The notes under the pieces were generated by a model, which was not told where the DNA came from, did no database searches, and was given only the letters and a program-made list of their open reading frames with translations. Shown in pieces: positions 16,350 through 25,452 of a stretch of 38,840 bases of DNA. The position numbers were made by a program, and so were the translations under genes. Positions within the stretch are counted from its first letter, which is position 1. Every line of letters starts with the position of its first letter. This stretch comes from Actinomycetota bacterium (GTDB taxonomy: Bacteria; Actinomycetota; CALGFH01): contig DASUPQ010000494.1 of NCBI GenBank assembly GCA_036280995.1, positions 1 to 38,840 on the forward strand, read 5' to 3'.

Positions 16350-16877
16350 ATGCGGACCATGGCCAAGGCGGTCGTCCTGCTGCTGGTCGTGGCCTTCGTG
16401 GCCGGGGTGTGGGACGCGCGCTATGGGAACGACCAGCCGCCGGCGGGCTCGGGGCCGCCGTTCCGGACGGCGCCGGTCGAGCGGAACCGGGCCAGCCGCC
16501 CGGCGCCGGAGCTGGTCTCGGTCGCGACCAGCGAACGGGACGGGTACGACCGGGTGCTGTTCACCTTCCGGGGCGCGGCCCCCGGCTACCAGGTCCGCTA
16601 CGTGTCCCGGGTCACCGACCAGGCCGGCCGGAGGCTGGCCCTGGACGGGCAGGCGTTCCTGGCCGTGGTGTTCGAGCCGGCCCGGGCCCGCGACCCCGGC
16701 GGCCAGGCCACCTTCGCCAGCGGCGACCTCGAGCCCGGCTCCCCGGCCCTGCGCCAGGTGCGCTTCGCCGGCGACTTCGAGGGCCAGGTGTCCTTCGGGA
16801 TCGGCGTGGCCGACCGCGGCGGCTTCCGGGTCTCCGAGCTCCGCGACCCGGCCCGGGTCGCGGTCGACGTCCGCTAG
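16350..16877 (+). CDS. Secreted AMIN-like domain protein
   Basis: 175 residues. GAGGAGG lies 9 nt before the ATG. Residues 1-20 (MAKAVVLLLVVAFVAGVWDA) are an export signal without a lipobox. The rest forms one beta-rich domain: SVATSERDGYDRVLFTFRG, GYQVRYVSRV, LALDGQAFLAVVFEPARA, LRQVRFAGDFEGQVSFGIGV and a closing FRVSELRDPARVAVDVR. This is the pattern of actinobacterial AMIN-like proteins, thought to bind cell-wall glycans; function unproven. It is divergent from deoC (79-bp gap) and convergent with the GNAT gene. Confidence 0.8.
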   Translation: MRTMAKAVVLLLVVAFVAGVWDARYGNDQPPAGSGPPFRTAPVERNRASRPAPELVSVATSERDGYDRVLFTFRGAAPGYQVRYVSRVTDQAGRRLALDGQAFLAVVFEPARARDPGGQATFASGDLEPGSPALRQVRFAGDFEGQVSFGIGVADRGGFRVSELRDPARVAVDVR

Positions 16878-16886
16878 GACGCAGAT

Positions 16887-16919
16887 CCGGCCCCGGGAAT
16901 CCCCCAGAGGAGCGGCCGG
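16887..16919. terminator. Weak inverted repeat between convergent genes
   Basis: CCGGCC (16887-16892) and GGCCGG (16914-16919) in the 50-bp gap between the AMIN-like and GNAT genes. The short stem and absence of U-runs make the terminator role a guess from position. Confidence 0.2.
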
Positions 16920-16927
16920 TTCCAGGG

Positions 16928-17749
16928 TCAGCCCCAGAACAGGTTGTGGGCGGTGAACAGGGCGGCCGGGTCCCAGGCGACCCGGGGGCCGCGGTGCATC
17001 CGGACGGTGCGGTAGCGCTCGGCGAAGCCGGCCGACTGAAGGGCCTCGACGGCCGCGGTGTTGGCGGCGGGCACCGAGAGCGCGACCTGGTCCCCGGGCG
17101 CGGCCCGGACGGCGTCCAGGAGGGCGAGGCCGGTTCCGGGGTCGGCGGCGACGGTGGCCCCGCCCGACCGCCACGGCGAGGCCAGGTGGTAGCCGAGCGG
17201 CCGGCCGTCGCGTACCGCGACCAGGCCGCCGGCCGGCCACAGGGCGGTCAGCAGCCGCCGGCGGTCCTCGCCGGTGACGGCCCGGTCGATGGCCAGCACC
17301 GCCTCCAGGTCGGCCGCCCGTCCGGCCCGGATCCCCGGCGCCGCCCCGGAGGCGCGGGCCAGGGTGGGGCCGCTGAGGGTCACATACGCGGTCTCGGGGA
17401 CGAAGCCGAGCCGCTCGTAGACGGGCCGCCCCAGGGCGGTGGCGTGCAGCAGCACGCTGGTGACGCCCCGCTCCTCCAGGAACCCGATGATGGCCTCGGT
17501 GAGGGCGCCGCCCAGCCCGGCCCGGCGGTGCGCCGGGGCCACGGCCACGCCCCCGACCCAGCCGGTGCCGGCGAACACCGCCCCGGCGGCCACCCCGGCC
17601 AGCTCGTCCCCGGCCTCGGCGACCACGACCTCGCCGTCCAGCCGGGCCCGGGCGAACCCCACCACCCCGGCCAGCCGGGCTCCGAACCCGGCCTGCTCGT
17701 ACAGCGGCCCCAGCCGGGCCAGGTCCTGGGGCCGGGCCGGCCGGATCAA
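16928..17749 (-). CDS. Double-domain GNAT acetyltransferase
   Basis: 273 residues. The start is a TTG at 17749 that overlaps the uppS stop (TTGA); the protein begins IRPARPQDLARLGPLY, the usual first GNAT strand and helix. The acetyl-CoA loop is VAPAHRRAGLGGALTEAI with the following helix FLEERGV, and the domain closes in YERLGFVPE. A second, weaker GNAT-like half follows (IRAGRAADLEAVLAIDRAV ... NTAAVEALQSAGFAERYRT). This two-domain layout resembles YitI-type acetyltransferases (acetyltransferase_18 domain). It acetylates an unknown amine in the cytosol. It is translationally coupled to uppS. Confidence 0.83.
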   Translation of the reverse strand: MIRPARPQDLARLGPLYEQAGFGARLAGVVGFARARLDGEVVVAEAGDELAGVAAGAVFAGTGWVGGVAVAPAHRRAGLGGALTEAIIGFLEERGVTSVLLHATALGRPVYERLGFVPETAYVTLSGPTLARASGAAPGIRAGRAADLEAVLAIDRAVTGEDRRRLLTALWPAGGLVAVRDGRPLGYHLASPWRSGGATVAADPGTGLALLDAVRAAPGDQVALSVPAANTAAVEALQSAGFAERYRTVRMHRGPRVAWDPAALFTAHNLFWG

Positions 17750-18537
17750 CGCGGAGGGGCGCTGGTGGGCTCGACCCGGGGCCTGCCGGCGGGGTCGGCC
17801 ACGGCACCGAAGCGGCGGTGGCGGCCCTGGTAGACCCGGAGGGCGTCGAACAGCTCCTGGCGGTTGAAGTCGGGCCACAGCACCGGGGTGAAGTGGAGCT
17901 CGGCGTAGGCGATCTGCCAGAGCAGGAAGTTGGAGATCCGGTACTCGTTGGAGGTGCGGATGAGCAGGTCGACATCCGGCATGTCGGACGCGTAGAGGTG
18001 CCGGGCGATGGCCCGCTCGTCGATGCGGCGGGGGCCGCGGCCCTCGCGGACCTCGGCGGCCAGGGCCTGCACGGCCCGGGCCAGCTCGTCGCGGCCGCCG
18101 TAGTCGAGGGCGACGGCCAGGGTCATGCGGGTGTCGCCGGCGGTGAGGCCCTCGGCCTCCTCGATGCGGCGGCGGACGTGGCCGGGGATGCGGTCGCGCC
18201 GGCCGATGAAGCGGATCCGGACCTCGCGCTCGTGCAGCTCGTGGGAGCGGCGGACCAGCAGCGACTCGTTGAAGTTCATCAGGAACCGGACCTCGGAGGC
18301 CGGCCGGCGCCAGTTCTCGGTGGAGAAGGCGTACACGGTCAGCCAGGACAGCCCGGCGTCAAGGGCCCCCTCGACGGTGTCGAACAGGGCCGCCTCCCCC
18401 GCCTCGTGGCCTTTGTTGCGGGGCAGGCCCCTGGCCCCGGCCCAGCGGCCGTTGCCGTCCATGACGATGGCCACGTGGTCGGGCACGGCCTTGGGGTCGA
18501 GGCCGGGCGGCAGCGCCCGCGGGTTGCGGCTCGGCAT
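17746..18537 (-). CDS. uppS: Isoprenyl (polyprenyl diphosphate) synthase, cis-type
   Basis: 263 residues, ATG at 18537 overlapping the recO stop by 1 nt (TGATG). Conserved cis-prenyltransferase sites: Asp27/Asn29/Arg31 in VMDGNGRWA, FSTENWRRP, Arg193/Arg199/Ser201 in IRTSNEYRISNF and Glu212 in YAELHF. In the family consensus RTSGEQRLSNF the Gly-Glu-Gln is here Asn-Glu-Tyr. It condenses isopentenyl diphosphate to make the undecaprenyl/decaprenyl carrier lipid for peptidoglycan at the membrane. recO-uppS adjacency is conserved in Actinobacteria. Confidence 0.94.
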   Translation of the reverse strand: MPSRNPRALPPGLDPKAVPDHVAIVMDGNGRWAGARGLPRNKGHEAGEAALFDTVEGALDAGLSWLTVYAFSTENWRRPASEVRFLMNFNESLLVRRSHELHEREVRIRFIGRRDRIPGHVRRRIEEAEGLTAGDTRMTLAVALDYGGRDELARAVQALAAEVREGRGPRRIDERAIARHLYASDMPDVDLLIRTSNEYRISNFLLWQIAYAELHFTPVLWPDFNRQELFDALRVYQGRHRRFGAVADPAGRPRVEPTSAPPR

Positions 18538-19268
18538 CAGCGGGCCACCAGCGGGTAGGCGCGCAGGCGCCGGTCCAGGTGGTACTCGACGTAGCCCTTG
18601 ACCAGGGCGCCGGCCTCGCGCCGGGACACGGGGGCGGGATCGCGCTGCCCGGTGGTGTCCAGGTCGTCGCCGAGCAGGGCGGCCAGCAGCGGCATGGTGG
18701 CGGCGTCCAGGTTCGACTCCTCGCCGGTGCGGCAGCGCTCGCACAGCCCGCCGCCGCGGGCGATGGAGAAGCAGCGCGGCGGCTGCTCCTTGGCCCCGCA
18801 GCCGGCGCACTCGGCCAGCGCCGGCCGGTAGCCCTCAAGGGCCATCAGCTTGAGCAGGAAGGCGTCGAGCACCACCGACGGGTCGCGGGGGCCGCCGTCC
18901 AGGGCCCGCAGGGCCCGGACCAGCAGCAGGTACAGCCGGATGGCGGTCTCGCGCTCCTGGGCGACCTGGTCGACCGCCTCCAGCATGGCCGTGCCGGCGA
19001 CCACCCGGTCGTAGTCCTCCCGCAGGGCCCGGAACGGGCTGATGACCTCGGCCTGGGTGACGATGTCGAGCTCGCGCCCCCGGTACAGCGACAGGTCGAC
19101 GTGGCTGAACGGCTCCAGGCGGCCGCCAAAGCGCGACTTGGTCTTGCGCACCCCCTTGGCGACCGCCCTGACCTTGCCCTCGCCCTGGGTGAGGAACACG
19201 ACGATGCGGTCGGCCTCGCCGAGCTTCCAGGTCCGCAGCACGACGCCCTGCTCGCGGTAGAGGTTCAT
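18537..19268 (-). CDS. recO: DNA repair protein RecO
   Basis: 243 residues. The N-terminal OB fold (YREQGVVLRTWKLGEADRI, KGVRKTKSRFGGRLEPF) is followed by a helical domain with a four-Cys Zn site: Cys154/Cys157 (CAGC) and Cys176/Cys179 (CERC). It anneals single strands and helps load RecA in the RecFOR pathway. The ATG has no strong RBS. A TAGACT hexamer lies 7 nt upstream but overlaps the ABC-F stop. The ABC-F gene ends only 10 nt before this start, so read-through is likely as well. Confidence 0.94.
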   Translation of the reverse strand: MNLYREQGVVLRTWKLGEADRIVVFLTQGEGKVRAVAKGVRKTKSRFGGRLEPFSHVDLSLYRGRELDIVTQAEVISPFRALREDYDRVVAGTAMLEAVDQVAQERETAIRLYLLLVRALRALDGGPRDPSVVLDAFLLKLMALEGYRPALAECAGCGAKEQPPRCFSIARGGGLCERCRTGEESNLDAATMPLLAALLGDDLDTTGQRDPAPVSRREAGALVKGYVEYHLDRRLRAYPLVAR

Positions 19269-19278
19269 TCCGCCCAGT

Positions 19279-20919
<1,641 letters not shown>

Positions 20920-20961
20920 GCCCTCAGCCTGGCACGGCCGAGGGACCGGCGCGACCTGGTA

Positions 20962-21135
20962 TCAGGTGGGGCGGACGACCAGGGCCCGGGCGCGGCGGAA
21001 CAGGGTGGCCAGGCGGCGGGGCCGGGGCTCGGGGTCGAGGGCGGCCGGGGCGTCGGCGAGCTGGCGCTCGGGGGCCTGGGGGCCGTTGGCGCGGGCCTCG
21101 TGGATCAGCTGGGTGACGACGAGAGCGTGACGCAT
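20962..21135 (-). CDS. Small basic protein of unknown function upstream of the ABC-F gene
   Basis: 57 residues: MRHALVVTQLIHEARANGPQ, then a Pro/Ala-rich middle and a basic helix RRLATLFRRARALVV. The ATG has a near-ideal RBS (GAGGAG, 8 nt spacing), unusually strong for this window, which argues for real translation. It ends 42 nt before the ABC-F start. I do not recognise a family. It could be a separate small protein or a regulatory leader ORF of the ABC-F gene, as known for some ribosome-protecting ABC-F genes. No Cys, no transmembrane segment. Confidence 0.55.
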   Translation of the reverse strand: MRHALVVTQLIHEARANGPQAPERQLADAPAALDPEPRPRRLATLFRRARALVVRPT

Positions 21136-21184
21136 GGTGGTCTCCTCACTGGCGGTGACGCTCGCAACCCTTGCCTGGTCAGGA

Positions 21185-21221
21185 TGACCGGCGGCCCCGG
21201 CCGCGGCCGTGCCGCCGGTCA
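21185..21221. repeat. Strong hairpin in the divergent region upstream of the cNMP-ALDH fusion
   Basis: TGACCGGCGGC (21185-21195) and GCCGCCGGTCA (21211-21221) form an 11-bp perfect stem around a 15-nt loop that itself holds the palindrome GGCCGCGGCC. It lies between two divergent genes, so it cannot be the terminator of either; a leader structure or operator is more likely. Confidence 0.5.
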
Positions 21222-21313
21222 CCGGGCGGATGTGACGTCCGGCACCCGCCAGGGGCTTGCCTCCCTCACCCCGGAGGCACAAGCTCGACCCGACCGCTCC
21301 GGAGGAGGGCAGC

Positions 21314-23089
21314 ATGCAGGTCCAGCCACAGCGCTCGGCCCTCGGGGTGCGCGACCCGGCGGTGCTGGAGCCCTACCTGGAGCGCCGCCGCTACGCCGGC
21401 GGGCAGCGGATCATGGCCCAGGGGACTCCGGGCACCGAGTGCTACCTGATCACCGGCGGCGAGGTCCGCCTCGAGGTGGAGCGGCCCGACTTCGACTCCG
21501 ACGGGGTCATCGCCTACCTGGGGCCGGGCATGCTGTGCGGCGAGTTCAGCCTGCTCGACGGCCAGCCCCGCTCGGCCAGCGCCTACGCCCACACCGAGGT
21601 GACCGCCCTGGTCCTGTCCGAGGGCGGCCTGGGGCGGCTCTGCGCCGACGACCCGCCGACCGGGCTGGCCGTGCTCCGGGCCCTGGGCCGCGACGCCGCC
21701 GCCAAGGCCCGGGAGACCCGCGGCCATCTCGAGGAGTACGTGTTCGCGGCCGACATCGACCCGGCCGTCGACGAGGCCGTGGCCCGGGCCGCGGCCGCCC
21801 AGGCCGAGCTGGCCGGCTGGCCCGAGGACCGGGTGGAGGCGCTGCTGGACGACGTTGCCGGCGCCGTCGCCGGCCAGGCCGGGACGCTGGCCGCGGCCAC
21901 CGTGGCCGAGACGGGGATCGGCAACGTCGCCGACAAGACCTTCAAGAACCGCTTCGCCAGCCTGGAGGTGAACCGGACCCTCCAGGGCCGCCCCGGGATC
22001 GGCCCCCGCCCCCCCGGCGACCGCGGCGTCACCGAGATCGCCAGCCCCGTCGGGGTGGTGCTCGGCCTGATCCCGATGACCAACCCGGTGGCCACCCTGG
22101 TCTTCAAGACCCTGATCTGCCTCAAGTCCCGCAACGCCCTGATCGTCAGCCACCACCCGGCCGCCGCCGGGGTCGGCGCCCGCACCGTGACCCTCATCGG
22201 GGAGGTGCTGGCCGCCCACGGGGCGCCGGTGGCGCTGCTCCAGTCGGTCGAGCGGGCCAGCCGCACCCGGACGGCCATGTTCATGCGCCACCCCCAGGTG
22301 GCGCTGATCCTGGCCACCGGCGGCACGGCCATGGTCCGGGCCGCCTACAGCTCGGGCACCCCGGCCATCGGCGTTGGCTCGGGCAACGTGCCCGCCCTGG
22401 TCTGCGCCGACGCCGACCCGGTGGCGGCGGCCGGCGCGGTGGTCGAGAGCAAGGCCTTCGACCACGGCATCGTCTGCGGCTCCGAGGACAACCTGGTCGT
22501 CGACGCCGGCATCGCCACCCCGTTCCTGGCCGCCCTGGAGGCGGCCGGGGCGGCGGTCTGCTCGGAGGAGGAGGCGGCCAGGGTGGCCGCCGCCGTCTTC
22601 GACCCCGGCGACGGGCACCTGCGCCGCGAGGCCCTCGGCCAGCCGGCCCAGGCGATCGCCACCGCGGCCGGGGTCGGGCGCGACCGGCCGGTCCGGGTGC
22701 TGGTCCTGCCCCTGGCCCTCGACCAGGTCGACGGCCCCCTCGGCCGGGAGAAGCTGGCCCCGCTGCTGTCGCTGTTCCGGGTCCCCGGCACCGAGGAGGG
22801 GCTGGCCGTCTGCCAGCGGCTGCTGGCCAACCAGGGGGCCGGCCACACGGCCGTGATCCACACCGGCGACCAGGCCCTCCAGCAGCGCTTCGCCGAGGAG
22901 GTCCCGGCCAGCCGCATCCTGGTCAACGGGCCGGCCACCCACGGCTGCATCGGCGTCGGCAACGGCCTGACGCCGTCGCTGACCCTTGGCTGCGGCACCT
23001 TCGGCGGCAACTCGACCACCGACAACGTCACCTACACCAACCTGCTCAACATCAAGCGGCTGGCCCGGCCGTTCATCGGATCCGGGTGA
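21314..23089 (+). CDS. Fusion of a cyclic-nucleotide-binding domain with a CoA-acylating aldehyde dehydrogenase
   Basis: 591 residues, starting at the ATG behind GGAGGAGGG. Residues about 10-140 form a CRP-type cNMP-binding domain; the phosphate-binding cassette GEFSLLDGQPRSASA keeps Glu77 and Arg86, the residues that hold cyclic nucleotide in CRP and PKA. No helix-turn-helix follows. Residues about 145-591 are an AdhE/EutE-like acetaldehyde dehydrogenase: GVVLGLIPMTNPVATLVFKT, TPAIGVGSGNVPA and the nucleophile Cys388 in FDHGIVCGSED. Such enzymes interconvert acyl-CoA and aldehyde with NAD(H). No iron alcohol dehydrogenase domain is attached. The layout suggests an enzyme gated directly by cAMP or cGMP. 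I know of no characterised member. Confidence 0.87.
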   Translation: MQVQPQRSALGVRDPAVLEPYLERRRYAGGQRIMAQGTPGTECYLITGGEVRLEVERPDFDSDGVIAYLGPGMLCGEFSLLDGQPRSASAYAHTEVTALVLSEGGLGRLCADDPPTGLAVLRALGRDAAAKARETRGHLEEYVFAADIDPAVDEAVARAAAAQAELAGWPEDRVEALLDDVAGAVAGQAGTLAAATVAETGIGNVADKTFKNRFASLEVNRTLQGRPGIGPRPPGDRGVTEIASPVGVVLGLIPMTNPVATLVFKTLICLKSRNALIVSHHPAAAGVGARTVTLIGEVLAAHGAPVALLQSVERASRTRTAMFMRHPQVALILATGGTAMVRAAYSSGTPAIGVGSGNVPALVCADADPVAAAGAVVESKAFDHGIVCGSEDNLVVDAGIATPFLAALEAAGAAVCSEEEAARVAAAVFDPGDGHLRREALGQPAQAIATAAGVGRDRPVRVLVLPLALDQVDGPLGREKLAPLLSLFRVPGTEEGLAVCQRLLANQGAGHTAVIHTGDQALQQRFAEEVPASRILVNGPATHGCIGVGNGLTPSLTLGCGTFGGNSTTDNVTYTNLLNIKRLARPFIGSG

Positions 23090-23193
23090 CCGCCTGCTGG
23101 CTGTACTCCCGGGTCTCGCCGATCACCACGTCGTCGGGCTCGCGCTCGGTGCGCACGTAGCGTGGACTCGGTGGCCGACCTGGTCGACGGCGT

Positions 23194-23210
23194 CGCCGGC
23201 CGCTCCGGCG
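23194..23210. terminator. Short GC hairpin between convergent genes
   Basis: CGCCGG (23194-23199) and CCGGCG (23205-23210), 5-nt loop, ending 1 nt before the stop codon of the convergent PHP gene. The 122-bp gap holds no other clear signal. Terminator role inferred. Confidence 0.25.
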
Positions 23211-23211
23211 G

Positions 23212-24408
23212 TCAGGGGCGCTCGAGCCAGAACGGGCTGGCGTAGGCGATCGCCCGGCCCAGGCGGGCCAATTCGCCGGTGGCCCGCGGGTCGGGCGGCT
23301 CGGCGGGGTCGGTGACCCGCACGACCACCCAGTCGCCGTCGGCCGGGTCGAGGTCGAGCTCGAAGGCGGTCACCGGGTCGCCGGGGCCGCCGAGAGCGAC
23401 CTCCAGGGTGCCGGCCAGGGCCGGCAGCCGGTCCCCGGGCCGCAGGACCTGCAGCGACAGCCGCCGGCCCTGCCAGGCCTCGCCCCGGTCCAGGTCGACC
23501 TCGATCCGGACCGGGCCGCCGGGGTGGGCCACGGCGGTGCCCATGCGGGCCCGCTCCCCCGCCCCGGCGGCGCCCCCGGCCAGCGAGGTCAGGGCGGCGT
23601 CGAGCCGCAGGCCCTTGACCCGGCTGGCGAAGAACCGCCGGGCGGCCAGCGCCTCCAGCACCCCGGCCCGGGTCAGCTCCCGCACCCACAGCCCGGCCCG
23701 GCCCTTGCCATCCGGGCGGCCCCAGTCGGCCCCGTGCTCGTCGGTCACGCCCAGCAGCCCGACCCGCCAGCCGGCGTTCAGGCACTGGTTGAGCGGCGAC
23801 TCCACCCCGCGGTCGGTGCCTTTGAGCAGGTAGTCCTCGAACTTGTTGAACAGCTCCAGGCTGACCAGGCGTGCCGCCAGGGCCGGCCGGTAGCCGAAGC
23901 CGGCGAAGCGCAGCCGGCCGGTGCCGGGGTGGTTGAACCCGATCAGGCCGTCGTCGCCGTGCTCCTCCAGCCAGTGCCAGAACCGGCCCATGGTCGGGGC
24001 GGTGCGCAGCGGGTCGGTGAAGCTCCGGCCGTTCCAGACGTTCATGTGGCCCTGGGCATAGTGCGACCACTCGAAGCCGTGCAGGGCCACGAACTCCCCG
24101 TCGGCGTTGGCCGCCTCGGCCAGGGCGATCGTCTGGCGCCAGGCGCGGCCGTCGATCCCGGTCCAGCCGGGCGCCTTGAACCGGTCGAGGAACAGCGACG
24201 CCCAGCGGCTGTGGTCGGTCAGGGCGGCCACGTCCAGGCCCGCCTCCCGCATCGAGGCGAAGGCCAGCCGGGGGTCCCCGGCCCCGTCCGACAGCCGGGT
24301 GTGGTTGTGCAGGTCGGCGTGGGCCAGCCAGCAGCCGGGGAACAGCCGCGACACCCGGCTGGTCCCCCAGGCGTCGGGCAGCTCGAGGCGTTCGGATGGC
24401 GGCCGCAT
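23212..24408 (-). CDS. PHP/CehA-McbA-type metallohydrolase
   Basis: 398 residues. PHP-domain metal motifs in order: ADLHNHTRLSDG (His34, His36), LTDHS (Asp65, His66), HGFEWS (Glu113), HMNVW (His121), FNHPG (His160) and TDEHG. The C-terminal third, after residue 260, is beta-rich (VRIEVDLDRGEAW, WVVVRVTDPAE) and may be a sandwich domain. This matches the CehA/McbA branch, whose studied members hydrolyse phosphoesters or carbamate esters; the substrate here is unknown. No signal peptide. The ATG at 24408 has no Shine-Dalgarno but TATCGT lies 6 nt upstream, so the message may be leaderless. Confidence 0.83.
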   Translation of the reverse strand: MRPPSERLELPDAWGTSRVSRLFPGCWLAHADLHNHTRLSDGAGDPRLAFASMREAGLDVAALTDHSRWASLFLDRFKAPGWTGIDGRAWRQTIALAEAANADGEFVALHGFEWSHYAQGHMNVWNGRSFTDPLRTAPTMGRFWHWLEEHGDDGLIGFNHPGTGRLRFAGFGYRPALAARLVSLELFNKFEDYLLKGTDRGVESPLNQCLNAGWRVGLLGVTDEHGADWGRPDGKGRAGLWVRELTRAGVLEALAARRFFASRVKGLRLDAALTSLAGGAAGAGERARMGTAVAHPGGPVRIEVDLDRGEAWQGRRLSLQVLRPGDRLPALAGTLEVALGGPGDPVTAFELDLDPADGDWVVVRVTDPAEPPDPRATGELARLGRAIAYASPFWLERP

Positions 24409-24414
24409 GGGGCG

Positions 24415-24420
24415 ACGATA
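24415..24420 (-). promoter_or_regulatory. Candidate -10 box of the PHP gene
   Basis: TATCGT on the - strand, 6 nt before the ATG. There is no RBS between it and the start. No consensus -35 box. Confidence 0.3.
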
Positions 24421-24443
24421 TCGCGGGCGAGGGGTTGATCCAT

Positions 24444-24665
24444 ATGCGGTATCTGCCCAGTATGTATGGTATTGCCGGCCTTCGCGTACCCGGCCGCCGC
24501 CTCCAGAGGGACCACCGCACCCGCTGGAGCCTCCGCCTGCGGCTGTCGTTCGCCCTGCTCACGGGCCTCATCGGCGCTCCCGGCGCCGCCTACGGGCTGG
24601 GCCTGAGATCCACACCCTGCCCCGCGGGGCGACAACGCACGGCCACCGAGGTCCGCTTCCGCTAG
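24444..24665 (+). CDS. Doubtful small ORF with one hydrophobic segment
   Basis: 73 codons from an ATG behind GAGGGG, ending 10 nt before the SDR start. The product would be Arg-rich at first (RRLQRDHRTRWSLRLRLS) with a hydrophobic stretch LSFALLTGLIGAPGAAYGLG. It lies in the least GC-rich patch of this gap, which could equally be just a regulatory region. No homologue recognised. A perfect palindrome GCCCCGCGGGGC occurs at 24620-24631 inside it. Confidence 0.2.
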   Translation: MRYLPSMYGIAGLRVPGRRLQRDHRTRWSLRLRLSFALLTGLIGAPGAAYGLGLRSTPCPAGRQRTATEVRFR

Positions 24666-24668
24666 CCT
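24663..24668 (+). promoter_or_regulatory. Candidate -10 box for a leaderless SDR transcript
   Basis: TAGCCT followed by 7 nt and the GTG start of the SDR gene, with no Shine-Dalgarno. Spacing fits leaderless transcription. No consensus -35 box. Confidence 0.35.
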
Positions 24669-24675
24669 GCCCGGT

Positions 24676-25452
24676 GTGCGCTCCTATGTGGTGACCGGCG
24701 GCGGCCGGGGGGTCGGCCGGGCGCTGGTCGAGCGGCTCCTCGGCGACGACGACGTGGTGGTCGCGATCGAGCTCGACCCGGCCGCCCTGGCCTGGGTCGA
24801 CGGCCACCCCGCGGGCGACCGGGTCCTCGGGGTGGCCGGCGACGCCGCCGACGAGGCCGTCTGCGGCCGGGCCGCCGACCTGGCCGGGGCGGCGGCGCCG
24901 CTGGCCGGGTGGGTCAACAACGCCGCCGTGTTCCGGGACGCCTCGCTCCACGCCGACCCGCCCGCGGCCGTGCTGGAGCTGATCGGCCTCAACCTGGCCC
25001 CGGTGGTGGTCGGGTGCGCGACCGCGGTCCGCCGGTTCCTGGCCGCCGGCACCGGCGGGGCGATCGTCAACGTCTCCTCCCACCAGGCCCGCCGGGCCGT
25101 CCCCGGCGCCCTCCCCTACGCCACGGCCAAGGCGGCCACCGAGGGCCTCACCCGCGCCCTGGCCGTCGACTACGGTCCCAGGGGCATCCGGGTCAACGCC
25201 GTCGCCCTCGGCTCGATCGACACCGAGCGCTACCAGGCCCTGCTGGCCGGCCAGGGCCCGGACGGGGCGGCCCGGACCCGGGAGGAGATGCGGCTGCTCC
25301 ACCCGGTCGGCCGGGTCGGGCGGCCCGAGGAGGTCGCGGCCGTGGTCGCCCACCTCCTGTCGGAGGAGGCCAGCTTCGTCAACGGGGCCATTGTCCCGGT
25401 CGACGGCGGCCGCTCCGTCCTGGGCCGCGACCCGGAGGCCAGGGAGGGCTAG
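24676..25452 (+). CDS. Short-chain dehydrogenase/reductase
   Basis: 258 residues from a GTG. Classical SDR: TGGGRGVG cofactor loop (7-14), NNAA (81-84), catalytic Ser135 in NVSSHQ, Tyr148-x3-Lys152 in YATAK, and the C-terminal SEEASFVNGAIVPVDGG. After the first beta strand IELDPAA carries an acidic residue, which favours NAD over NADP. Substrate unknown. It ends in a CTAG that is shared with the stop codon of the convergent M15 gene. Confidence 0.9.
   Translation: MRSYVVTGGGRGVGRALVERLLGDDDVVVAIELDPAALAWVDGHPAGDRVLGVAGDAADEAVCGRAADLAGAAAPLAGWVNNAAVFRDASLHADPPAAVLELIGLNLAPVVVGCATAVRRFLAAGTGGAIVNVSSHQARRAVPGALPYATAKAATEGLTRALAVDYGPRGIRVNAVALGSIDTERYQALLAGQGPDGAARTREEMRLLHPVGRVGRPEEVAAVVAHLLSEEASFVNGAIVPVDGGRSVLGRDPEAREG

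Noticed and set aside
21230-21250. TGTGA half-site upstream of the cNMP-ALDH gene, as if for a CRP-type regulator
   Set aside because: The second half (TCACA) is absent; a single pentamer is too likely by chance.
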